The translations under genes and the position numbers were made by a program. A DNA stretch of 9,771 nucleotides from Burkholderiales bacterium (GTDB lineage Bacteria > Pseudomonadota > Gammaproteobacteria > Burkholderiales > Burkholderiaceae_D), in NCBI GenBank assembly GCA_016197345.1, contig JACPVY010000490.1, positions 1-9,771 of the forward strand, given 5' to 3'. Positions within the stretch are counted from its first letter, which is position 1, and the number at the start of each line of letters is the position of its first letter. The notes under the pieces are model-generated. The model was not told the DNA's origin, ran no database searches, and saw only the letters and a list, made by a program, of their open reading frames with translations. Shown in pieces: positions 1 to 8,200 of the stretch.

Positions 1-2000
1 CCGGGTTTGATAGTGTCGGCCACCACAAACACGGCACGCAGTTGGGTTTGATCCGCCAAATAAATGACGCCTTGGCCGCGCGCCCTCGCCTGCGCGACTT
101 CGTTTGTCCACGCGTTCAAAGCGATATTGTGTTGCTGCAAAAATGGCTCGCTACCGAGATGCCATAGCGCACCATCAATCTTGCCGCTCACCCCCAAACC
201 CGCCACTTGCTGAAAATCCTCCACCCGCTGTAATGGCAATGCACGCTCGCGCGCCGCGTGTAGCAAGGCTAAGGCCAACGGATGCTCAGACCATGTTTCT
301 AAACTTGCCGCCAGTTGCAACAACTGATCGCTATTCTCCAGCGCCAGCACTTGCTGCAATTGCGGCTTGCCTAGCGTGAGCGTACCGGTTTTGTCGATGA
401 TCAAGGTATCCACGGCAGCCATTGCTTGCAGCGCTTGTGCTTCTTTGATCAACACACCGCTTAAAGCACCGCGCCCAATCGCCACCGTAATCGACATCGG
501 CGTTGCCAGCCCGAGCGCGCAGGGACAGGCGATGATCAAAACCGCCACCGCCGCCATCAAACCATGCGCCAGCGCGGGCGGCGGACCAAAGCTGGCCCAC
601 AGCACAAAAGCCAGCACAGCCACGCCCACCACCGCAGGGACAAACCAGCTAGAAACGCGATCCACTAGCGCTTGCACCGGCGCCCGCGAACGTGCAGCCT
701 GCTGCACCATCTCGACGATATGCGCTAAGACTGTCCCTTTGCCGATTTGGCTAGCGCGCATCGTGAAGCTACCTTGCGTGTTTACCGTGCCAGCGAGTAA
801 TTTGCTGCCTTTTTCTTTCATCACGGGCAACGATTCGCCGCTCAACATCGCCTCATCCACCACACCCTGCCCTTGCAGCAAAATACCATCGACCGCGATG
901 CGCGCGCCGGGTTTGACACGTATCGTGTCCCCTAGTTGGACTTGATCGAGCGCGATTTCTTGCTCACTGCCGTCCGCACCAACGCGCAACGCGGTCGGCG
1001 GTGCTAACGCTAGCAATGATTGCAGCGCCAGATTGGTTTTGCCATGCGCTTGCATTTCTAATACTTGCCCTAGCAACACCAGCGTGACGATGACAGCGGA
1101 GGCTTCAAAGTACAGCGGCGGCATGCCGTGCATTAAAAAAGCCGCGGGCAATAGCGCCGGAAACAACAAAGCAAAGACGCTGAACAGATAGGCGCTGGCG
1201 GTACCTAAGCCAATCAGGCTAAACATATTCAATTGCCGCGTCACAAACGAGCGCCAGGCGCGGTGATTGAGCGGTGCTGCTGCCCATAGCACCACTGGGG
1301 TCGCTAATAGCGCTTGCAGCCATTGCATAGGCTTGGCACCGAGCGCACTTTGCAAAGCGTGGTGCAAACTCGGCCACAAATCACTCATCGCGATGAACAA
1401 TAGCGGGACACTACACGCTAGCGCAAACCAAAAACGTCGCTGCATTGCCTTCAACGGGCCATCATCAGCAGCGACATCAGCATCGCGTGGCTCTAGCGCC
1501 ATGCCGCATTTGGGGCAATCACCCGGGCCGATTTGCTCGACACCTTCACACATCGGGCAAATATAGACGGCACCAAGATCAACTGGCGCAGCCACTTTCG
1601 CCGCAGGCTTGGGTTGCAGATATTTCACCGGGTCAGCGGCAAACTTTTGTTGGCAACTGGTGCAGCAAAAATAATAGTCTTGCCCGCCATGCTGCACCAA
1701 GCGCTCTGGCTTGGCCGCTACGCGCATGCCGCATACGGGATCAATATGCGGCGAATCGGCTTGGGTTTCCATTTTTGGCGCGCCGCTCGCAATCGGAATC
1801 ATGATGCGGCGTTGCGCATTAAGCCCCGGCTTTAGCTCGGGCTTTAATCCCGTTTTTAGCGCTGACTGCGCGCTACTCGATGCCGCTGGGGGATGTTCGT
1901 GCTGCCCACCACAACAACCACCTGCTGGTTTTTCCGTAGGATGGGGAAGGTGGTTAGCGTCTGGCATATTGTCTGCTTCAGGGATGTGCGAATTTTTCAT
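1..2000 (-). CDS. copA: Heavy-metal (copper/silver-type) P1B ATPase, C-terminus beyond left edge
   Basis: Inner-membrane pump expected to export Cu(I)/Ag(I) from the cytoplasm using ATP. Read on the minus strand, 666 stop-free codons are visible. In order: a Cys-Cys/His tail (C29-C30); a YHS domain starting DPVCGM at 87 with FCCTSC near 111-116; a heavy-metal-binding domain with CPMC (148-151) and CPKCGMALEP (162-171); TM helices near 190, 230, 262 and 298; the actuator motif SGES (387-390); TM5 near 455; TM6 with the metal-site CPC (492-494) in ACPCALGLATP; the phosphorylation motif DKTGTLT with D536; and the SEHPLA motif (H573-P574). The usual N-terminal HMA domain (GMxCxxC) is absent. The GDGxND motif and last two helices lie off the window, so roughly the final 130-150 residues are missing. 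Two ATGs are adjacent (2003 and 2000); I chose 2000 because GGAGG at 2010-2006 lies 5 nt from it but only 2 nt from the other. Transcribed divergently from the MerR gene. The copper assignment comes from the YHS/HMBD modules; Zn/Cd/Pb pumps also carry CPC, so the gene symbol is tentative. Confidence 0.93.
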   Translation of the reverse strand, partial: MKNSHIPEADNMPDANHLPHPTEKPAGGCCGGQHEHPPAASSSAQSALKTGLKPELKPGLNAQRRIMIPIASGAPKMETQADSPHIDPVCGMRVAAKPERLVQHGGQDYYFCCTSCQQKFAADPVKYLQPKPAAKVAAPVDLGAVYICPMCEGVEQIGPGDCPKCGMALEPRDADVAADDGPLKAMQRRFWFALACSVPLLFIAMSDLWPSLHHALQSALGAKPMQWLQALLATPVVLWAAAPLNHRAWRSFVTRQLNMFSLIGLGTASAYLFSVFALLFPALLPAAFLMHGMPPLYFEASAVIVTLVLLGQVLEMQAHGKTNLALQSLLALAPPTALRVGADGSEQEIALDQVQLGDTIRVKPGARIAVDGILLQGQGVVDEAMLSGESLPVMKEKGSKLLAGTVNTQGSFTMRASQIGKGTVLAHIVEMVQQAARSRAPVQALVDRVSSWFVPAVVGVAVLAFVLWASFGPPPALAHGLMAAVAVLIIACPCALGLATPMSITVAIGRGALSGVLIKEAQALQAMAAVDTLIIDKTGTLTLGKPQLQQVLALENSDQLLQLAASLETWSEHPLALALLHAARERALPLQRVEDFQQVAGLGVSGKIDGALWHLGSEPFLQQHNIALNAWTNEVAQARARGQGVIYLADQTQLRAVFVVADTIKP

Positions 2001-2018
2001 CATAGCCTCCATACTTTA

Positions 2019-2050
2019 AGGATAGACTCTGTACCTAAGAACAGAGTCAA
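2019..2050 (-). promoter_or_regulatory. MerR-type promoter/operator of the P-type ATPase gene
   Basis: On the minus strand the -35 box is TTGACT (2050-2045) and the -10 box TATCCT (2024-2019), separated by 20 bp instead of the usual 17. A perfect inverted repeat, GACTCTGT/ACAGAGTC with an 8-bp centre (2025-2048), fills the spacer. An overlong spacer with a dyad is the hallmark of promoters bound and untwisted by MerR-family activators. The arm sequence and the TATCCT box resemble ZntR/PbrR-style sites more than the classic CueR or mercury MerR operators; that comparison is from memory. The -10 box ends 18 bp before the pump's start codon. I saw no convincing separate promoter for the MerR gene, whose transcription probably starts in the same gap. 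Confidence 0.85.
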
Positions 2051-2076
2051 GGACAAATTCGCAAAAAGGAGAAATT

Positions 2077-2547
2077 GTGAAAAATATGGCCAATTTACAT
2101 GCCGACAATCTTGGTCTACCACCAACTTTAACGATAGGCCAACTCGCTAAAGCCGCTGGCGTCGGTGTGGAAACGATACGCTATTACCAAAAACGCACGC
2201 TATTGCCTACTGGCACGCTACAAGACGGGGCGATTCGACGCTATCCAGCGTCTTTAGTGCAGCGCATCGCGTTTATCAAGCGGGCGCAAAAATTAGGTTT
2301 TGTCTTAGACGAAATAGTCACCTTACTGCAATTAGATGATGGCCTAGAGCGCTGCACCATACGCCAGCTCGCCAACGAGCGCTTGCACACAATCCAGCAA
2401 AAAATTGCCGATTTACAACACATTGAAAAAGCTTTGCAAGCGCTAGTCGAAGCGTGTCACGATGAGCAGCAAAACCCAACATGTCCCATAATCGCAACTC
2501 TGGGGGGCGAGGTAGATAACTGCACTAGCAAAGCAGCGACAGACTAG
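2077..2547 (+). CDS. MerR-family metal-responsive transcriptional regulator
   Basis: Dimeric cytoplasmic metal sensor, 156 residues, probably controlling the divergent P-type ATPase. The N-terminal winged helix-turn-helix starts at LTIGQLAKAAGVGVETIRYY (about 18-37), followed by IRRYP and a GFVLDEIVTLLQL segment, then a long dimerisation helix and a C-terminal metal loop. The loop reads ACHDEQQNPTCPII, with nine residues from first to second cysteine, as in mercury-type MerR (C117/C126 of Tn501); CueR has eight. A third cysteine lies in DDGLERC at the start of the dimerisation helix, close to C82 of mercury MerR, and CueR lacks a cysteine there. A further cysteine sits near the C-terminus (DNCTS). 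The start is GTG at 2077: AGGAG at 2067-2071 is 5 nt upstream, whereas the in-frame ATG at 2086 would be 14 nt away. Length is normal for the family. The metal (Hg, Cu, Cd/Pb/Zn) cannot be settled here, so I give no symbol. Confidence 0.92.
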   Translation: MKNMANLHADNLGLPPTLTIGQLAKAAGVGVETIRYYQKRTLLPTGTLQDGAIRRYPASLVQRIAFIKRAQKLGFVLDEIVTLLQLDDGLERCTIRQLANERLHTIQQKIADLQHIEKALQALVEACHDEQQNPTCPIIATLGGEVDNCTSKAATD

Positions 2548-2766
2548 GGGAAGATATCGTCACAGCGCTTTTTATTCCATCACCTGTTAAAAATTTATCG
2601 CTATCGTTACCGTTATCGGCTTTGCAATGCACAGTAAGCAGTATGCTGTGCAAACACATCACAACATCAGAAGCACCTGTAGCATCCAGCGACACTCAAC
2701 ATTGCCCAATAAGCATCGTTAACACAATCGGCATAGACATTGTTCAATTTGAATAGGGACCCGAGC
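2548..2766. other. Non-coding gap between MerR gene and chemoreceptor
   Basis: About 220 bp without a credible gene. It is AT-richer than its neighbours. It holds a short internally repetitive stretch near 2596-2620 (ATCG repeated three times in about 20 bp) and the inverted repeat at 2628-2652. The chemoreceptor promoter must lie here or upstream, but I could not pick convincing -35/-10 boxes or a flagellar sigma-28 promoter. No clear intrinsic terminator follows the MerR stop codon, so some read-through into the chemoreceptor is possible. Confidence 0.6.
2628..2652. repeat. Inverted repeat TGCACAG/CTGTGCA upstream of the chemoreceptor
   Basis: Perfect 7-bp arms (2628-2634 and 2646-2652) flank an 11-nt centre that can itself pair AGCA with TGCT around GTA. 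No T-run follows on either strand, so it is unlikely to be an intrinsic terminator. It lies about 115 bp before the chemoreceptor start, where a regulator site or a 5'-leader hairpin would be plausible; the function is unknown. Confidence 0.5.
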
Positions 2767-4806
2767 GTGAAAAATATTCTTTCCTTCACCAGCAATTGGA
2801 GCGTTGGCGCCAAACTCTCTAGTCTGATTTTTATGCTCACCGTGGTTGGCTTTGCCGCCTTCACGCTCTTGATAGGTTATTCAATTTCAGCCCTGATCGC
2901 GCATGATGCGGAAGAAGAAATCAAAATCAAGTTGCAGACTATTACCGACATGATCGGTATTTTTGATAGCACTTTGCGCAGCGAAATCGATGGCTATGCA
3001 CATTTATTTGTTGGCAATTTCCCTGATAAATTTCAACTCGACAGCGAAAAAATGCTCGATGTCGCTGGTAAGCAAGTACCAAGCCTCAAACATGGCGAAG
3101 CAGTTCTCAATCTCGATTTCACGATACCAGATCGCTTCTTGAACCAGAGTGGGGTGGTAGCGACGCTATTTGTCAAACATGGTGATGAATTCATTCGGAT
3201 TAGCACCTCGGTCAAAAAAGAAAATGGCGAACGCGCCATCGGTACGCCGCTCGACCACGCCAGCCCAGCCTATAGCGCCTTGAATGGCGGGCAAGCGTTC
3301 ACAGGCGTGACCACACTCTTTGGCAAACCCTTCATGACGCGCTATGACCCGATCAAAGATAGTGCAGGTAAGCTGATCGGGGCGAGTTTCGTTGGGGTTG
3401 ATTTCAATCAGCAGAGCAAGAAAATCCGCGACAAAATTCGCGAAATGAAGGTCGGAAAAACAGGCTATTTCTTTGTCGTCAACGCCAAAGAAGGGAAAGA
3501 TTACGGTATTGCGCTGGTCCATCCAGCGAAAGAAGGCAGCGATCTGCTTGGTGCGAAAGATGCGAATGGCAAGGAAATTGTGCGCGACATGGTGCAGAAA
3601 AAACAAGGGATGTTGCATTATCCTTGGCTCAATTCTGAATTAGGCGAAACCGTGCCACGCGAAAAATTTGCGGTGTTTGCGACCGCGCAAGAATGGGGTT
3701 GGATGATTGCTGGTGGAGCGTATACCGATGAGCTGATCGAAGAAGCGCAAAAGATACGCAATCGCTATGCGATGATAGGGGCGCTATTTGTGTTGCTATT
3801 AGCAGGCGCCATGTATAGCGTGATTCGCCACATCGTCAGCAAGCCCTTGCAAACTGCAACCGAGGCGGCACGCCAGCTCGCGCATGGCGATTTGAGTGCA
3901 ACCATCGATAGCGATAGACGTGATGAAATTGGTTATCTGATCCATGCAATCAATGGCATCGGCAAAAACCTCGGCGGCATCGTCGGCAAAGTGCGTAGCA
4001 GTAGCAATGCAATTGGCGTGGTGGCGCATCAAATTTCGGCAGGTAACGCCGATCTTTCTGAGCGCACAGAATCGCAAGCCACTTCGCTAGAAGAAACCGC
4101 CTCGTCAATGGAAGAACTCACCTCCACCGTGAAAAATAATGCGGATTCCGCCGATCAAGCGAATAATCTGGCGCTGATCGCTTCTAGCGTCGCCAGCAAG
4201 GGCGGACAAATGGTGTCGCAAGTGAAAGAGGTGATGACAGACATCAAACTCAGCTCACATAAAATCGTCGATATCATCGCCGTGATCGATGGCATTGCGT
4301 TCCAAACCAATATCTTGGCATTGAATGCGGCGGTAGAAGCGGCACGCGCTGGCGAACAAGGGCGCGGTTTCGCGGTGGTGGCGGGCGAAGTCCGTAACCT
4401 TGCCCAACGCTCAGCCGCAGCGGCGAAAGAAATCAAAGTCTTGATCACCACCTCGGTTGAAAAAGTCGATGGCGGCAGTAAGCTAGCCGATGAAGCAGGA
4501 CAGACCATGGATGAAATCGTTAGCTCTGTCGAACATGTCACCAGCATCATGCGCGATATCACCGCTGCGAGCCACGAACAAAGTGCAGGCATAGAACAAG
4601 TCAATCAGGCGATTGTGCAGATGGATCAAGTCACCCAGCAAAATGCAACGCTAGTCGAAGAAGCATTAGCTGCGGCGCAAAACCTACGCGACCAAGCCGA
4701 TGAATTAGCGCAATTGATGACTGCCTTCAAAAACGATACGCCTCAGCCCATACATGAACATAGCCACGCTACTGCCCGCCACAAACCCACACAATTGCTG
4801 CGCTAA
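2767..4806 (+). CDS. Methyl-accepting chemotaxis protein with double-Cache periplasmic sensor
   Basis: Transmembrane chemoreceptor of 679 residues that passes ligand binding to the CheA/CheW array. TM1 spans about 20-43. A periplasmic region of roughly 290 residues follows, resembling the Cache_3-Cache_2 fold: [19 protein letters not shown] and ASFVGVDF in the first half, [14 protein letters not shown] and [13 protein letters not shown] in the second. TM2 is about 335-352, followed by a HAMP segment ([19 protein letters not shown] onward). The cytoplasmic coiled coil has a likely adaptation region at [14 protein letters not shown] (about 439-452) and the conserved hairpin tip at 507-549 ([20 protein letters not shown], then [18 protein letters not shown]). 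There is no NWETF-type CheR/CheB tether; the tail is a short His-rich linker ending in QLLR. The start is GTG at 2767, with AGGGA at 2755-2759 placed 7 nt upstream; an in-frame TTG at 2740 has no comparable site. The ligand cannot be read from the sequence, though small organic acids or amino acids are common for this sensor type. Confidence 0.95.
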   Translation: MKNILSFTSNWSVGAKLSSLIFMLTVVGFAAFTLLIGYSISALIAHDAEEEIKIKLQTITDMIGIFDSTLRSEIDGYAHLFVGNFPDKFQLDSEKMLDVAGKQVPSLKHGEAVLNLDFTIPDRFLNQSGVVATLFVKHGDEFIRISTSVKKENGERAIGTPLDHASPAYSALNGGQAFTGVTTLFGKPFMTRYDPIKDSAGKLIGASFVGVDFNQQSKKIRDKIREMKVGKTGYFFVVNAKEGKDYGIALVHPAKEGSDLLGAKDANGKEIVRDMVQKKQGMLHYPWLNSELGETVPREKFAVFATAQEWGWMIAGGAYTDELIEEAQKIRNRYAMIGALFVLLLAGAMYSVIRHIVSKPLQTATEAARQLAHGDLSATIDSDRRDEIGYLIHAINGIGKNLGGIVGKVRSSSNAIGVVAHQISAGNADLSERTESQATSLEETASSMEELTSTVKNNADSADQANNLALIASSVASKGGQMVSQVKEVMTDIKLSSHKIVDIIAVIDGIAFQTNILALNAAVEAARAGEQGRGFAVVAGEVRNLAQRSAAAAKEIKVLITTSVEKVDGGSKLADEAGQTMDEIVSSVEHVTSIMRDITAASHEQSAGIEQVNQAIVQMDQVTQQNATLVEEALAAAQNLRDQADELAQLMTAFKNDTPQPIHEHSHATARHKPTQLLR

Positions 4807-5081
4807 TGCACGCCAATGCCGCGCTGAATAAGGAAATAAACGATATTCAGCGCGGCGTAACAATCCTTGCCTTTTTTTCTACGTCGCATATATTTCAATC
4901 ACAGATCTTAGCTGGTTGCAGCACCACCAGCCCGACCAATACCAGCAATCGGGAATATGATGACCGCTTTGATACTTGGGTCGATGGCAAAAAAGTGGCC
5001 AATATCGAAAACGCCGCAAAAAATCGCAATGTTCGCGTGATTTGGATTACCTATCCTGCCAAAGCAACGGAAACACATTAA
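4806..5081 (+). CDS. Small hypothetical ORF, possible lipoprotein or gene remnant
   Basis: An open frame of 91 codons whose ATG overlaps the chemoreceptor stop (TAATG). I do not recognise it. The second half looks like real protein: a lipobox-like LAGC with Cys38, then STTSPTNTSNREYDD, FDTWVDGKK, and a charged helix leading to VRVIWITYP, with a stop that falls exactly at the start of a strong terminator. The first half is poor: no Shine-Dalgarno site before the ATG, the first codons cover a 13-bp hairpin, and the residues before LAGC are not a good signal peptide (no Lys/Arg-rich start or continuous hydrophobic core). It may be a small exported lipoprotein whose signal region has decayed, or a gene whose start I cannot identify. 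No alternative in-frame start between 4857 and 4917 is convincing, and the other two frames do not supply a signal peptide either. Confidence 0.4.
   Translation: MHANAALNKEINDIQRGVTILAFFSTSHIFQSQILAGCSTTSPTNTSNREYDDRFDTWVDGKKVANIENAAKNRNVRVIWITYPAKATETH
4818..4856 (+). terminator. Perfect 13-bp hairpin just after the chemoreceptor
   Basis: GCCGCGCTGAATA (4818-4830) pairs perfectly with TATTCAGCGCGGC (4844-4856) around a 13-nt loop, 11 nt after the chemoreceptor stop. The nearest T-run (seven T, 4872-4878) begins 15 nt after the stem, which is too far for a textbook intrinsic terminator. It may still be a weak terminator, or a 3'-end-stabilising structure on the chemoreceptor mRNA. It lies inside the start of the small downstream ORF, which argues against efficient translation from that ORF's ATG. 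Confidence 0.6.
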
Positions 5082-5122
5082 AAGACAAAAGCCGCGCCAG
5101 CCATGCGCGGCTTTTGTCTTTT
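5080..5122. terminator. Strong bidirectional intrinsic terminator between convergent genes
   Basis: An 18-bp perfect stem, 5080-5097 paired with 5105-5122, around a 7-nt loop. The GC-rich core GCCGCGC/GCGCGGC is flanked by A-rich and T-rich arms, so both strands give a GC stem followed by a T-rich tract (CTTTTGTCTTTT on either strand). It sits between the plus-strand chemoreceptor unit and the minus-strand kinase, where it can stop transcription from both sides. The stop codon of the small ORF (5079-5081) overlaps its first bases. Confidence 0.93.
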
Positions 5123-5241
5123 GTGGCGATACCGCTGTGATTGAGGTAAATGGTGCGCGGAGCAGAGGCATGCAAGCCGTCGCATTTTGCACGCCCTAGA
5201 AATGCCTTTATCAAGCGTGGACAATACCAACACACCCTAGT

Positions 5242-5266
5242 GTGCTAGCCTCTCAGGCTTTAGCAC
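5242..5266 (+). terminator. Possible secondary terminator hairpin at the kinase 3' end
   Basis: GTGCTAGCC (5242-5250) pairs with GGC-TT-TAGCAC (5256-5266), giving nine base pairs with a 2-nt bulge and a 5-nt loop. On the plus strand a T-rich tract (TTATTTTTT, 5271-5279) follows after four bases, so it could stop read-through into the kinase antisense strand. On the minus strand it lies just after the kinase stop codon but has no T-run. The rest of 5123-5270 shows nothing I can assign. Confidence 0.4.
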
Positions 5267-5270
5267 TGTC

Positions 5271-8200
5271 TTATTTTTTCTCACCTTCCGGCACATTCAA
5301 TGGCAATTCCAGCGTAAAGGTCGCGCCATGGCCGACGCTACTTTCGACTTGCACATCGCCCTTGAGCAAAGAGGTGATGATGTTGAAGCTCACCGATAGC
5401 CCTAAACCATTGCCACCTTGCCCTAATTTGGTGGTGAAGAATGGATCGAAAATACGCTTCAAATGTGCGTCAGGAATGCCCTTGCCATCATCTGAGAAGA
5501 CGATTTTCACGCGGCCGTTTTGCGGTGGGAAGGCGCGTAAAACCATCTTACCGCCTTTGATATCTTCGAACCCATGTAGCAAGGCATTGTTGATGAAATT
5601 GCTGATCACTTGGCCATAGGGGCCGGGATAGCTATTCATCGAAATACCGTCGGGAATTTCCATCGTCAGCGTATGAGTCGTCTTTTTGACGCGCACCATG
5701 ATGTTGTCGATGATTTCTTGGCTGGTTTTACGCAAATCAAACACGCGGCGCTGTTCGGTTGTTTGATCCACAGCCACTTGCTTAAAGCTAGAAACCAAGT
5801 TCGCCGCGCTGGTTAAGCCACGATGGATAATCGTTGAACAATTTTGTGCCGACGCGAGGTAGGCGCGCAAATCCGCTTTTTGTATCGCCCCCGCCGCCAT
5901 TTTGGCATTGATGCCTTCGGTCGATTCCAGCAGCACAGAAGAAGACAGCAAGCAATTGCCGATTGGGGTATTCAATTCATGCGCGACACCAGCGACCAGC
6001 GAACCCAAACCGGCCATTTTTTCTTGCGCCACCAATTGCTTTTGCGCTTCTTGCAGTTTTTGATACGCTTGCGCATTGTCCAGCGCCACTGCCGCATAGG
6101 CTGCCAAGGTTTGCAATACACTCAAATGATGGCGTTGATAGGCATTGGTTTGCCGACTTTGCACACTTATCACGCCCAACACACGATCCTTCACCATCAA
6201 CGGCACATAGATTGCCGATCCCGGTTGTGGCCATGCGCTATCTACCCCCTGCTCACCCACGCTAGCGCTCACCACTGTCTCATTTTCGAGCTGATATTGG
6301 GCTGCCTCTTGGGCAAAATCATTGAGGAAGATTTCGCTATGCTGCGCCACACTCCACTCGGCCAAGCGCTGCACCGTCGCTCGCATCTGTGTCCCTTTGA
6401 GGGCCAAGCGCACCTGCTCTATCATGGTGTATGGGTAATCAATGCGATGCGTTTCTTCGTGGTAAAAACCAACGGCGACCATCGTCGCATCCATCAATTC
6501 GTTGATGTGATCGCAGAGCGCCGTGATGATGTCATCTCGCCTCAAGCTAGCCGTCATTTTGCGACCAATTTCACTGACGACGATGATGTTATTGTGCACT
6601 AGCTCCAGATCGGATTTTTGCTGCTCCACTTCTTGATTTTTGCGCACCAATTCAGCGGTACGTTCGGCGATGGTCACTTCCAATTGATCGCGATGCTGTT
6701 GCAGTGCCGCCTCGGCCCGTTTGCGTTCGCCGTTTTCTTGCTGCAAATTGAGCAATAGCGTCGCACTTGCGAGCGAAATCGCGGCCTGACTTGCTAACAC
6801 TTCCAATACCGCAATCCGCGCCGGGGTAAACACGCCGGGCGTCAAGCGATTTTCCAAATACAACATACCATCGAGTTGGCCTTGCTTGAGCAGCGGCAAA
6901 CACAAGACTGAGCGCGGCATCGCTTGCAGCAAATACACATCGTGCGAATAGGGATTTTCGCCCGCAGCATCGTCGAGCAAGACTTTTTCGTGGGTGCGGG
7001 AGACGTATTTCAATACGTTTTCCGGCAAATCGTGGCTGGTGACTGGCATTTGCAAGAAATGCACCTGCACGCCGTCATGATCGGTCGAGGCTGAGGCTTC
7101 GATCCGATAGCCTTGCTCCGAGGGCAAAATCAACAAGCCACGCTCGGCCCCAGCATTTTCAATCACGATGCGCAGCAGGGTTTCAATCAAACTATTCAAT
7201 TCGAACACGCTAGAGAGCGCTTGTGAGGCTTTGATCACGCTTTGCACATCAAGCTGTTCGATGCGGGTGCTGAGGGCGGCTTTTTCGGCTAAAGCAACAC
7301 GCGCGGCCAGCCCTGGGAAGCGGCGTTCGAGCTGCCGTTGTTTAGCTGTCGCGCCCCATTCGCCGTAGAGACGATGCGCTTCGAGCAAATAGGTTTTGCC
7401 GATGCGATCAAAACCACGCATGAAATAAAACTGCGCTGCTAATTCATTTGCTAGCGCTTCGTTTTGTACAAATTCGTTGCGATGAGCGAGGTCGATGGCT
7501 TGCTCGTAATGCAGCATTGCTGCATCGTGGCGGGCTTCGATCCGGGCGATTTCCGCCAACACCAATTGGAAACGGGTGCCAAAATTTTCGGGACAATTCG
7601 CCGCCCACACCGCCAGCTTTTCTTTTTTCTCACGCAAAATTGCCGCATATTGACCGCGCGTGATTTCATCGGCGTCAAAATACAAGGTGCACAGCGTTAG
7701 CGCGTAATAAAAATGATGATTCGCTTCGATCAGCGAGGAATTCACTGCACGCAGCAATTCATGCGCGTTCTGGGCAAATTTCAAGCTCGAGGCAAAATTG
7801 CCAAAGGTGAATTCACTGATTTGTTTGATGATGTGGTAACGCGTAATCCCGGTGCCGAAATTCGCTTGCGTCAATACGGCAAAACCTAAGTGCTCGGAAT
7901 AATTGTCATCGTCAAAGCTACTGACATCCCAAGTTTTGCCTTGCAGGCAAGCGACAAATTGCTGATACAAACGCAGGGTTTGCAATACCACCGTGTTTTG
8001 ACACTGGCCGACGAAAGGCAGATATTGCCGTATCGCTTCATGCACGTTGTCGAGTGTGTCACCTTTTTCAATTCGATTCCAAATCCCGATGTGGGCGCAA
8101 TAGCAGGCAAACACTAAATCACCCGCTTCTTCGCAGGCGACAAAGCCATTTTGCAAAATTTCTACGCCGACCGCCATTGGTTTGCGCCAAGCGTTGATGT

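Noticed and set aside
367..945. 192-codon plus-strand open frame
   Set aside because: It lies entirely antisense to the P-type ATPase, whose minus-strand frame shows SGES, CPC and DKTGTLT here; the plus-strand translation has no recognisable domain.
2241..2423. Minus-strand 60-codon frame inside the MerR gene
   Set aside because: It is a shadow of the well-supported plus-strand regulator with no start signal or domain.
2613..2620. GCCGATAA on the minus strand, resembling a sigma-28 -10 box
   Set aside because: No TAAAG-like -35 lies at the required distance, and it points away from the chemoreceptor towards the antisense strand of the MerR gene.
2740..2766. TTG at 2740 as the chemoreceptor start
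   Set aside because: It has no Shine-Dalgarno site, whereas GTG at 2767 has AGGGA 7 nt upstream and gives a normal short basic N-terminus before TM1.
5844..6602. 252-codon plus-strand open frame
   Set aside because: It is antisense to the histidine kinase (second GAF domain and HisKA motif); its His/Arg/Gln-rich translation is typical of a shadow frame.
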